Origin: Gammaproteobacteria bacterium
GTDB lineage: Bacteria > Pseudomonadota > Gammaproteobacteria > GCA-001735895
Assembly: GCA_029882955.1 (NCBI GenBank)
Contig: JAOUJX010000012.1
Coordinates: 1-25,761 of the forward strand
Reading direction: 5' to 3'
Length of the DNA: 25,761 nucleotides
A program made the position numbers and the translations under genes. Shown in pieces: positions 17,281 through 24,170 of this stretch (positions are counted from its first letter, which is position 1; each line of letters begins with the position of its first letter). The notes under the pieces are model-generated. The model ran no database searches. It saw only the letters and a program-made list of their open reading frames with translations, and had not been told where the DNA came from.

Positions 17281-18644
17281 TGGCTATCGTTTTTTTATTC
17301 ATAATGGTCATCAGTTTCATGCTGATCGGTGTTCCGATTGCCGTCTCGCTAGGCCTCTCCAGCATTATATTTCTGATGATACACTCCGATGCCTCGCTGG
17401 CCTCAGTGGCACAAACCTTGTTTTCGGCCTTTGAAGGCCACTATACTTTACTCGCGATCCCGTTTTTTATTCTCGCTTCCGTCTTCATGTCGACCGGTGG
17501 TGTCGCACACAGAATTATCCGTTTTTCTATCGCCGTAGTCGGCTCGTTTCGTGGCGGCCTGGCGATGGCGTCGGTATTCGCCTGCATGATGTTTGCCGCC
17601 CTGTCAGGCTCTTCCCCGGCAACCGTAGTCGCCATCGGTAGCATTGTCATTGCCGGAATGATACAGGTCGGCTACACCAAAGAATTTGCCGCAGGCGTCA
17701 TCTGTAACGCCGGCACACTGGGCATATTGATACCGCCGTCCATCGTTATGGTGGTTTACGCGGCCGCCACCGATGTGTCGGTTGGCCGAATGTTTCTGGC
17801 CGGCGTCATACCCGGATTGCTCGCAGGCGGCTTGCTCATGCTCGCAATTTATATTGTCGCGCGTTACAAAAATCTGCCCGCGCAACCCTGGGCAGGCTGG
17901 TCTGAAATATTCGCCGCTTCCCGCGAAGCGAGTTGGGGTTTACTTCTCATCGTGATTATTTTGGGTGGCATTTACGGCGGCATATTTACGCCGACCGAGG
18001 CTGCAGCTGTCGCCGCTATCTACGCCTTCTTGATCGCCAATTTCATCTATCGCGATATGGGTCCGTTTAAGCAAAAAGGTCCCGGTGGCGCCATGCTGCT
18101 GTGGCGCGGCCTTTCTATTTTCTGGCACGAAGACACCAAACAGAGCCTGTTTGAAGCAGGCAAACTCACCATTATGCTGTTATTTATAATAGCCAACGCG
18201 TTGATTCTGAAACATGTACTCACCGAAGAACGTATACCGCAAATGATAACCGAAGCCATGCTCTCGGCCGGATTAGGTCCAATCATGTTCTTAATCGTGG
18301 TTAACGTGCTGTTATTGATCGGCGGCCAGTTTATGGAACCGTCGGGATTATTGATCATCGTTGCACCGCTGGTATTCCCGATAGCAATCGCACTGGGAAT
18401 CGATCCGATTCACCTCGGTATTATCATGGTGGTCAACATGGAAATCGGTATGATCACACCCCCGGTTGGCCTTAATCTATTTGTAACTGCCGGTGTCGCG
18501 GGGATGTCGATGCTGAATGTCGTTAAAGCAGCGGCTCCCTGGCTGGCGATCATGTTTCTGTTTTTAATTATCGTCACCTATGTGCCTTCTGTTTCAACCT
18601 GGTTACCCACCATGATGATGGGGCCGGAAATTATTACCAGGTGA
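17280..18644 (+). CDS. dctM: TRAP transporter large membrane subunit DctM
   Basis: 454 residues, about a dozen hydrophobic helices. Family motifs include GSSPATVVAIG, GILIPPSIVMVVYA, GIFTPTEAAAVAAIYA, MEPSGLLIIVAPLVFPIA and NMEIGMITPPVGLNLFV. It is the transport channel partner of DctQ and takes substrate from DctP. It is somewhat longer than the common 425-430 residues, mainly because of a hydrophilic insert near residues 260-290 (from MGPFKQKGPGGAM through FWHEDTKQSLFEAGK). The start overlaps dctQ. Only 98 bases without an obvious terminator separate it from lysW. Confidence 0.93.
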   Translation: MAIVFLFIMVISFMLIGVPIAVSLGLSSIIFLMIHSDASLASVAQTLFSAFEGHYTLLAIPFFILASVFMSTGGVAHRIIRFSIAVVGSFRGGLAMASVFACMMFAALSGSSPATVVAIGSIVIAGMIQVGYTKEFAAGVICNAGTLGILIPPSIVMVVYAAATDVSVGRMFLAGVIPGLLAGGLLMLAIYIVARYKNLPAQPWAGWSEIFAASREASWGLLLIVIILGGIYGGIFTPTEAAAVAAIYAFLIANFIYRDMGPFKQKGPGGAMLLWRGLSIFWHEDTKQSLFEAGKLTIMLLFIIANALILKHVLTEERIPQMITEAMLSAGLGPIMFLIVVNVLLLIGGQFMEPSGLLIIVAPLVFPIAIALGIDPIHLGIIMVVNMEIGMITPPVGLNLFVTAGVAGMSMLNVVKAAAPWLAIMFLFLIIVTYVPSVSTWLPTMMMGPEIITR

Positions 18645-18742
18645 GGATTTATCCAGTAATCCGACTTCCGGCTCTGTACTCAATCATATCGAAGGAATAG
18701 AATACGGGCGTTTTTAAAAACCTTAATATCGAGGAATACAAA

Positions 18743-18907
18743 ATGTCAGAATGTCCTGTTTGTGGCGCCGATGTCGAACTCACCAGTGATGCCGTTGTCG
18801 GCGAATTATTAAGCTGCGAAGATTGCGGCACGGAACTTGAGATACTCAACCTCGATCCGGTCGAAATCGGCGAGGCTCCGTCTGCCGAAGAGGACTGGGG
18901 CCAGTGA
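18743..18907 (+). CDS. lysW: LysW-type amino-group carrier protein with C-terminal Gln
   Basis: A 54-residue acidic protein, the same length as Thermus LysW. A zinc ribbon is formed by Cys4-x-x-Cys7 and Cys25-x-x-Cys28 (ECPVCG, SCEDCG). The acidic tail is APSAEEDWGQ. In characterised LysW proteins the C-terminus is EDWGE; the side-chain carboxyl of the last Glu carries the substrate as an isopeptide through the substrate amino group, while the acidic surface guides the enzymes. Here codon 54 is CAG, so the terminal residue is Gln and that carboxyl is blocked as an amide. The ribosome-binding site GAGGAA (18731-18736) is 6 bases before the ATG. The stop overlaps the lysX GTG by 4 bases. The identification is firm from size, zinc motif, tail and the lysX-lysY-lysZ neighbours. 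Confidence 0.93.
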   Translation: MSECPVCGADVELTSDAVVGELLSCEDCGTELEILNLDPVEIGEAPSAEEDWGQ

Positions 18908-19743
18908 GAATCGGCCTGCTGCATTCGCTGATTCGCAAAGAAGAAAAGCTACTCATCGAGGCATTTAAAAACGCCGGCGTCGATCCAGTCATGATCGACG
19001 ACCGCAAGCTTATCCTCGATTTTCATACCGCACCCGATATCGATATTCTGGTCGAACGCTCGATTAATCATTCACGCGCATTACATGCACTGAGATTATT
19101 CGAGTCTGCTGGCGTTCGTTGCGTCAACTCGCATCACGTCTCGCAGGTCTGTGGCGACAAGTTGCTTACCACCGCAGCTTTGAAAGAAAGCGGCGTAGCC
19201 CAACCCGAAAGCCGGGTAGCATTCACCGAAGAGTCGGCTCTCGATGCCATCGAAGAACTCGGCTACCCGGTGGTACTAAAACCCGCAGTCGGTTCCTGGG
19301 GGCGTTTGCTTTCCAAGATCAACGACCGTGATGCGGCGGAAACCGTGCTGGAGCACAAGACCGTGCTCGGCAGCTATCATCACTCGATCTTCTATATTCA
19401 GCAATACATCGAAAAACAAAACCGCGATATTCGCAGCTTTGTTGTTGGCGACGAGTGCATCGCGGCTATTTACCGTAGTTCCGATCACTGGATTACCAAT
19501 ACCGCCCGTGGCGCCACCGCGAGTAAATGTGAAGTCAGCAACGAAGTCGCAGAAATCTCACTCGCAGCGGCGAAAGCAGTCGGCGGAGGTATTGTTGCGG
19601 TTGACCTGTTCGAAAGCGAACAGGGCTTACTGGTCAACGAAGTCAATTACACCATGGAGTTTCGCAATAGTATCGATACCACTGGAATCGACATTCCTGC
19701 GGTCGTGGCAAATTACGTTATCGAACAGGTCAAACAACAATGA
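18904..19743 (+). CDS. lysX: LysX-type ATP-grasp ligase that loads LysW
   Basis: A 279-residue RimK-like ATP-grasp protein starting at GTG 18904, inside the lysW stop (GTGA). Motifs: ATP-binding Lys126 in YPVVLKPAVGSWGRL (GSWGRL 130-135) and the metal/substrate segment NEVNYTMEFRNS (245-256), both typical of LysX. The family joins the amino group of 2-aminoadipate (lysine branch) or glutamate (arginine branch) to the LysW tail with ATP. The NYTMEF wording is closer to my recollection of bacterial LysX than of archaeal ArgX, but the substrate cannot be fixed here. With a terminal Gln on LysW the acceptor must be altered first, or a different carboxyl used. Confidence 0.92.
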   Translation: MRIGLLHSLIRKEEKLLIEAFKNAGVDPVMIDDRKLILDFHTAPDIDILVERSINHSRALHALRLFESAGVRCVNSHHVSQVCGDKLLTTAALKESGVAQPESRVAFTEESALDAIEELGYPVVLKPAVGSWGRLLSKINDRDAAETVLEHKTVLGSYHHSIFYIQQYIEKQNRDIRSFVVGDECIAAIYRSSDHWITNTARGATASKCEVSNEVAEISLAAAKAVGGGIVAVDLFESEQGLLVNEVNYTMEFRNSIDTTGIDIPAVVANYVIEQVKQQ

Positions 19744-20765
19744 TCCGAGTTTCCATCGTCGGTGCTTCCGGTTATACCGGGGGCGATTTACTCCGCATTT
19801 TGCTATTTCATCCCGAGGTCGAAATCCAGCAAGTCACTTCTGAGCGACATGCTGGCAAAATGGTGTCAAACCTGCACCCGAACCTGCGTAAGATCACCAA
19901 ATTGAAATTCGTATCCATCGACGAACTTGATCCCTGCGACGTACTATTCCTCGGCCTGCCGCATGGCCACATGATGAATCGTCTCGAGCAGTTTGAAGCC
20001 CTGGCCGATACGCTAATCGATCTGTCGGCTGATTTTCGTATTAGCGATCCGGCGGCCTATGAAACCTGGTATGGCAAACCCCATACCTGCCCGGACCGAC
20101 TCAAGGATTTTGTCTACGGCATTCCCGAATTGCACCGCGAAGAAATGAAAGGCGCGAAACGAATTTCCGGCGCAGGCTGTAATGCCACCGCGACGATACT
20201 GGCGTTGCATCCGCTTTATCAGGCCGGGGTAGTCGAATCGTCGGTGGTCGAAGTCAAAGCTGGCTCCAGCCAGGGCGGTAACGCGGTCAGTGAAGGTAGC
20301 CATCACCCGGAACGCAGCGGCGCAGTGCGCTCCTATAAGCCAACCGCGCATCGTCACCTGGGCGAAATTCAACAGTCGCTCGGCGCCAGCAATATCCATT
20401 TTTCTGCCACTTCAATCGAAATGGTTCGCGGCATACTGGCAACTTCGCATGTGTTCCTGAACAAGGACCTGGAAGAAAAAGATATCTGGAAAATCTATCG
20501 CAGCGCCTACGGTGACGAACCTTTTATCCGTATCGTCAAGGAACGTAGTGGCATTCATCGTTACCCCGAACCCAAACTACTGGCGGGTAGCAACTACTGC
20601 GATATCGGCTTCGAGCGCGACCCGCACAGCAACCGACTGGTGGTGATCAGCGCAATCGATAATTTAATGAAAGGCGCAGCCGGACAGGCGGTACAGGCCT
20701 TCAATATATCGAAAGGTTTCGACGAAACGACAGGCCTGCAATTTCCGGGGCTACACCCTGCCTGA
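19740..20765 (+). CDS. lysY: LysY/ArgC-type LysW-linked acyl-phosphate reductase
   Basis: 341 residues. The N-terminal NAD(P)-binding fold opens VSIVGASGYTGGDLLRILLFHPEVE. The catalytic Cys147 lies in SGAGCNATATILALHPL, and the downstream histidine segment is KPTAHRHLGEI. It belongs to the N-acetyl-gamma-glutamyl-phosphate reductase superfamily. Position within a lysW operon makes reduction of a LysW-bound acyl phosphate to the semialdehyde the likely reaction rather than the free N-acetyl substrate. Overlaps lysX by ATGA. Confidence 0.9.
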   Translation: MIRVSIVGASGYTGGDLLRILLFHPEVEIQQVTSERHAGKMVSNLHPNLRKITKLKFVSIDELDPCDVLFLGLPHGHMMNRLEQFEALADTLIDLSADFRISDPAAYETWYGKPHTCPDRLKDFVYGIPELHREEMKGAKRISGAGCNATATILALHPLYQAGVVESSVVEVKAGSSQGGNAVSEGSHHPERSGAVRSYKPTAHRHLGEIQQSLGASNIHFSATSIEMVRGILATSHVFLNKDLEEKDIWKIYRSAYGDEPFIRIVKERSGIHRYPEPKLLAGSNYCDIGFERDPHSNRLVVISAIDNLMKGAAGQAVQAFNISKGFDETTGLQFPGLHPA

Positions 20766-20767
20766 CC

Positions 20768-21403
20768 ATGTGCCGGATACTATTCGCCAAATCAGAAAGA
20801 TGTTTTGAAATTGCTTCTTTTTTAAAACCTTTCGCCGAGATATCGCGAACCAGTCGTGAATATCAGGGGCACGGCTGGGGTCTGGCCTGGCTGGACAAGG
20901 GCGAATGGCGACAGTACCACAATATAAAACCGATCTGGGAAGATGACCTCTCACAATTCGGCAAGACTTCTTTATTGTTAGTCCATGCACGCAGCGCATT
21001 TAAGGACGAAGGTATCGTTGTCGAAAACAACATGCCGTTTAGTGATGGTAAGTCCATATTCATATTTAACGGTGAGTTACGCGGCGTAAAAGTGAAGTCT
21101 GAAGGTCGTATCGGCGCTGAGAAAATTTATAATTATATCCGCCGGTTTGACAAAGGTGATCAACACGCTGCTCTCGACAAAGCGGTAGGGATTATCGGGA
21201 AACGTAGCAGTTACGTGCGTGCGATGAATATCATCATGTCTAACGGCGAGGAACACAGCCTGTCGACCAGCTACAATGAAGATCCAGACTATTTCCAGAT
21301 GTACCAAAAGGATACTGACAATATAAAGCTGGTTTGCTCGCAGCCTTTTGCAGGTGAAGACGACTGGCGATCCATCGAAAATAACCAGACCATAACATTA
21401 TGA
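20768..21403 (+). CDS. Class II (Ntn-type) glutamine amidotransferase-like protein in the lysW operon
   Basis: 211 residues. After Met removal the N-terminus is Cys2 (MCRILFAKS), the nucleophile of class II glutaminase domains. Further family positions are GHGWGLAW (35-41), HAR (73-75), NNMPF (87-91) and FNGEL (100-104, with the oxyanion Asn101-Gly102). The overall layout resembles the single-domain GATase_4/EgtC/YafJ group and no synthase domain is fused. It lies 2 bases after lysY and overlaps lysZ by ATGA, so it is part of the operon. It is not part of the standard LysW pathway. The proposed role is hydrolysis of the terminal Gln amide of LysW to Glu; an alternative is supplying ammonia to a LysW-bound acyl phosphate. 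Both are inference. Confidence 0.82.
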   Translation: MCRILFAKSERCFEIASFLKPFAEISRTSREYQGHGWGLAWLDKGEWRQYHNIKPIWEDDLSQFGKTSLLLVHARSAFKDEGIVVENNMPFSDGKSIFIFNGELRGVKVKSEGRIGAEKIYNYIRRFDKGDQHAALDKAVGIIGKRSSYVRAMNIIMSNGEEHSLSTSYNEDPDYFQMYQKDTDNIKLVCSQPFAGEDDWRSIENNQTITL

Positions 21404-22191
21404 TACTCATCAAAATCGGCGGCGGAGAAAGCATTAACCTCGAAGCCGTCATCACCGACCTCGCGCAGCAGCCACAGCCATTCATCATCGTCCACGGCGC
21501 AAACGTGCTACGCGATGAGGTCGCGAAAAAGATGGGCTTTGAAAAAACCGTACTCACCTCGGCGTCGGGCTATAGCAGCGTCTTTTCCGACCAGGATGCC
21601 ATCGACGCGATTCTGATGAGTTATTCCGGTTTACGCAACAAGCGTATCGTCGAACTATGCCAGCAACAGGATATTAATGCCGTAGGCCTCACAGGCCTGG
21701 ACGGTCGCCTGGTACAGGGCGAGCGTAACAAAGGAATCCGCGTACGCGAAAACGGCAAAACCCTGATCAAGCGGGACTTCTCCGGCAAACCGCGTAGCGT
21801 CAACACCGACCTGCTCGAACTCCTGTTAGGCCATGGCTACTGCCCGGTTTTAACCATCCCTATTGCCGACGAAAAGGGCTTCGCGATTAATTCCGAAAAT
21901 GACGATATCGTCGCAAAAATTTCTAACTCGCTGGCTATCGAAACTGTGATTCAACTCATCGAAGCACCGGGGTTCCTTGATGATCCTGATGACGAAAAAT
22001 CGCTGGTCACGGAAATGAGTATCGCCGAGCTCAACAGGCGTGAGGCTGAAGTCGAGGGCAGAATCAAACGCAAGCTACTGGCGCTGACCAACCTCACCGC
22101 TGGCGGCAAAACTCGCGTCATCATCAGCGATGGCCGAACCGGGCAACCGATCACCGATGCACTCAACGGTAGCGGGACGCATATCGCTTAG
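21400..22191 (+). CDS. lysZ: LysZ-type LysW-linked amino acid kinase
   Basis: A 263-residue amino-acid-kinase-fold protein opening MILIKIGGGESIN, with VHGANVLRDEVAKKMG, NAVGLTGLDGRL, the loop RDFSGKPRSVN and the C-terminal GRIKRKLLAL segment. It resembles LysZ (compare GLSGLDGRL and NKRLVELL in the Thermus enzyme as I recall it) more than ArgB. The expected reaction is ATP-dependent phosphorylation of the side-chain carboxyl of the LysW-bound substrate, before LysY. It is the last gene of the operon; the stop is 39 bases from the convergent acnX small-subunit stop. Confidence 0.9.
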   Translation: MILIKIGGGESINLEAVITDLAQQPQPFIIVHGANVLRDEVAKKMGFEKTVLTSASGYSSVFSDQDAIDAILMSYSGLRNKRIVELCQQQDINAVGLTGLDGRLVQGERNKGIRVRENGKTLIKRDFSGKPRSVNTDLLELLLGHGYCPVLTIPIADEKGFAINSENDDIVAKISNSLAIETVIQLIEAPGFLDDPDDEKSLVTEMSIAELNRREAEVEGRIKRKLLALTNLTAGGKTRVIISDGRTGQPITDALNGSGTHIA

Positions 22192-22230
22192 TCTTTTCAT
22201 GCTTGATCGCCCGCTGGTCAATCGTCGTTG

Positions 22231-22638
22231 TTAGTAAGATTGAATTAAACCATCGTGGCTGATGTTGATTCGATCCCCGGTTTTGAAAGGCGGGTCCATC
22301 AATTTCACTACCGGGCAGGTTTCCCAGTCCATCTGGCTCGCAATCAGCACGCCGATGGGCAAGATTGCATCGCCGTTCCCGAGAATGAGTGCCTTCGGTG
22401 CAATACCGCGATAAAGCAGCTCCAGCAGAATGGCACTGGATGAGCTGGAGCCAATCAATTGCGGGATAACCAGCATTTTGCCGTTGATCAACAAGCCGTG
22501 CTGGGGATGACCGCCTAGTACAATTTTCGCAGAGACAGGGTCAACCCCGCCCCAGAAGCTGATTGGTGAGTCGAGACGCAAGACTTCGCCGGCAGCGTCG
22601 CCCGCAAACACAACATCGGCCTGGTGGTTTAATTCCAT
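22231..22638 (-). CDS. Aconitase X small subunit (swivel domain, DUF126)
   Basis: A 135-residue protein with the swivelling-domain layout of aconitase superfamily small subunits: VLRLDSPISFWGGVDPVSAKIV, HPQHG, and the serine-rich active-site loop IGSSSSSAILLELLYRGIAP. It overlaps the large-subunit stop by 10 bases, so the two are co-translated. Together they are a two-subunit aconitase X. Characterised members dehydrate cis-3-hydroxy-L-proline (bacteria) or mevalonate 5-phosphate (archaea); which applies here is open. Confidence 0.85.
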   Translation of the reverse strand: MELNHQADVVFAGDAAGEVLRLDSPISFWGGVDPVSAKIVLGGHPQHGLLINGKMLVIPQLIGSSSSSAILLELLYRGIAPKALILGNGDAILPIGVLIASQMDWETCPVVKLMDPPFKTGDRINISHDGLIQSY

Positions 22639-23885
22639 ATCGCTTCGTCCCAGATGGCTCGACCCTCAGTGGCACTCCTGACGCAGTCGCTCAAGGCGCC
22701 GAAAACGGGTTCATAACCAATATTGCCGAGTGCGTAATGGGCGAACTTCGCCGAGTTGGTCATCATTACACCACCACCTTCCGGCAATATCGGAGTCACC
22801 ACCACACAGGTGTCGATAACAAATTCAACGCCGATATCTGCCAGCTCCTTTCCGATACCTGCCTCGGTGAGCTGTTGCATAGTATGACGGCCAAGACAAA
22901 CGTATACAGGCACCTTGAATTTTCGTCCCCGTGACAAATCCAGCAATTTTTTGCATTCCTCAAATGAAAAATGAGGACTTCCCAGGGCGACGCAGTCAAT
23001 AGCCCCTGACTGCGAAATACTTAACGAGTGACGTGTTTCCAGCACCATATCGGTAGTCAGGGTTATGGTTTCAGCGGCTACGTTATTGCCCAGTGCGGTA
23101 GTGAGATCCGGAGCCTCAGGCGTTACCCCCGCAATATGAATGAGGGCCGCAGCACCGGTTGCCGCAGCACCGGCACAGAGCGCCTTTAGTTGATCTTCAC
23201 TCATTGTTTGCGGCAAACCCTCGACAACCGGGATGGTTTCACCAGCAGTACGCCCGATGAAAGCCCCGAGTACCGGATAAAACGCATCTTCATGTTTGAG
23301 CTCTTCTGACAAGGCGCGTACATCGACTAACAATTCGGCGACCCGGTTCTCTGGCTTGTGCAAACCATAGTAAGGTGCCCGGGCCGTAATCGCACAGGCG
23401 ATGTCCAGAAAATCGCCATAGCGATTGGTGCGTGCGCCAAGCACTGTGTTGACAAAAGCCACCGCATTCGATTCTCCCCAGGCAACCTGGGCACCAACGG
23501 CAGGACGGGCACCAGCCTGGTAGGGTGCACAGGTCCAGGTGGGCTGGCATCCCAGGTCCTCATGAGCTTTCATCAAACGCCAGGCCATATTACGACGATC
23601 CAGATCAACCCTGATCTGGTCTGGCTTACTCAAATTCAGGGCGCCAACATTGGTTGTCGAAGGTACTTTTACCCGACCTCCGCCCTGAACCAGCTTCTCA
23701 CAAAAGAGCACGCCGGAATCACCATGGTAGAGACAACCATCGATATGACTGGAGGTAATCGCAACCAGCCGGTCCGCACCGAGCATTTCGGCTGCCCGCG
23801 TTACAATTTGCATGGCCATTCGATCACCGCTGGAACCAGTCTCTCCATTCATTAGTGCGCGTTCATCGGGGGTTAGCTGTAGCAT
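22629..23885 (-). CDS. Aconitase X large (catalytic) subunit
   Basis: 418 residues from the ATG at 23885. The family opening is MLQLTPDERALMNGETG. Further conserved stretches are SSHIDGCLYHGDSG, VPSTTNVGALNL, TCAPYQAGARPAVG, WGESNAVAFVNTVLGARTNRYGD, and late cysteine-bearing segments (AIDCVALGSPHFSFEE, FVIDTCVVV). Cysteines of this subunit bind an iron-sulphur cluster in characterised members. Upstream in-frame starts at 23933 (ATG) and 23939 (TTG) would add 16-18 residues not expected for the family. They would also place a 21-bp palindrome inside the coding region, so 23885 is preferred although its ribosome-binding site is weak. It is transcribed against lysZ and away from the aminotransferase gene. 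Confidence 0.87.
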   Translation of the reverse strand: MLQLTPDERALMNGETGSSGDRMAMQIVTRAAEMLGADRLVAITSSHIDGCLYHGDSGVLFCEKLVQGGGRVKVPSTTNVGALNLSKPDQIRVDLDRRNMAWRLMKAHEDLGCQPTWTCAPYQAGARPAVGAQVAWGESNAVAFVNTVLGARTNRYGDFLDIACAITARAPYYGLHKPENRVAELLVDVRALSEELKHEDAFYPVLGAFIGRTAGETIPVVEGLPQTMSEDQLKALCAGAAATGAAALIHIAGVTPEAPDLTTALGNNVAAETITLTTDMVLETRHSLSISQSGAIDCVALGSPHFSFEECKKLLDLSRGRKFKVPVYVCLGRHTMQQLTEAGIGKELADIGVEFVIDTCVVVTPILPEGGGVMMTNSAKFAHYALGNIGYEPVFGALSDCVRSATEGRAIWDEAIWN

Positions 23886-23904
23886 CTGGAATTTAAGTTT
23901 AGAG

Positions 23905-23925
23905 TATCTGGTCAGTGACCAGATA
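23905..23925. promoter_or_regulatory. 21-bp perfect palindrome, GntR/FadR-like operator before acnX
   Basis: TATCTGGTCA, one central G, then TGACCAGATA: 10-bp arms, fully symmetric. The core TGGTC-N3-GACCA resembles operators of FadR-subfamily GntR regulators. It sits 20 bases upstream of the chosen large-subunit ATG, in the leader of the acnX pair, where a repressor would block transcription. No GntR gene is in the window. Confidence 0.65.
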
Positions 23926-23980
23926 TTGCCCATACTCAATTCATATTACAACTGGCACCCTCTTTTTTAAAATTTGACGG

Positions 23981-24008
23981 ATCATATCCCCGGCTCGACT
24001 GTCGCCAA
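23981..24008 (-). promoter_or_regulatory. Possible sigma70 promoter of the acnX pair
   Basis: Reading the minus strand, TTGGCG (24008-24003), a 16-base spacer, then TATGAT (23986-23981). This gives a start near 23975 and a leader of about 90 bases containing the palindrome. Four of six matches at -35 and five of six at -10. Confidence 0.4.
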
Positions 24009-24049
24009 CTCAGTTAGCCTCGAAATAACATACGAGTTATCTGCTTTAT

Positions 24050-24077
24050 TTGACAAGATCATACCTGGCTATACACT
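24050..24077 (+). promoter_or_regulatory. Possible sigma70 promoter of the aminotransferase gene
   Basis: A perfect TTGACA (24050-24055), 16-base spacer, then TACACT (24072-24077, four of six). This leaves a leader of about 85 bases before the ATG at 24171. The leader is A/T-rich and has no good Shine-Dalgarno sequence. Confidence 0.42.
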
Positions 24078-24170
24078 CCAATAAATACCGAGCTAAAAGT
24101 TAAACTCAATTATTCAAATCCTTAGATTTTTAGATTTATAAAAATAAATAACCCTCTGTGAACCCATACA

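Noticed and set aside
18710..18721. GTTTTTAAAAAC palindrome between dctM and lysW as a terminator
   Set aside because: A/T-only stem without GC content or a following U-tract; unlikely to stop transcription.
23953..23968. TGGCAC resembling a -24 element upstream of the aminotransferase gene
   Set aside because: The GC expected 10 bases after the GG is absent (T-run instead), so it is not a valid sigma54 promoter.
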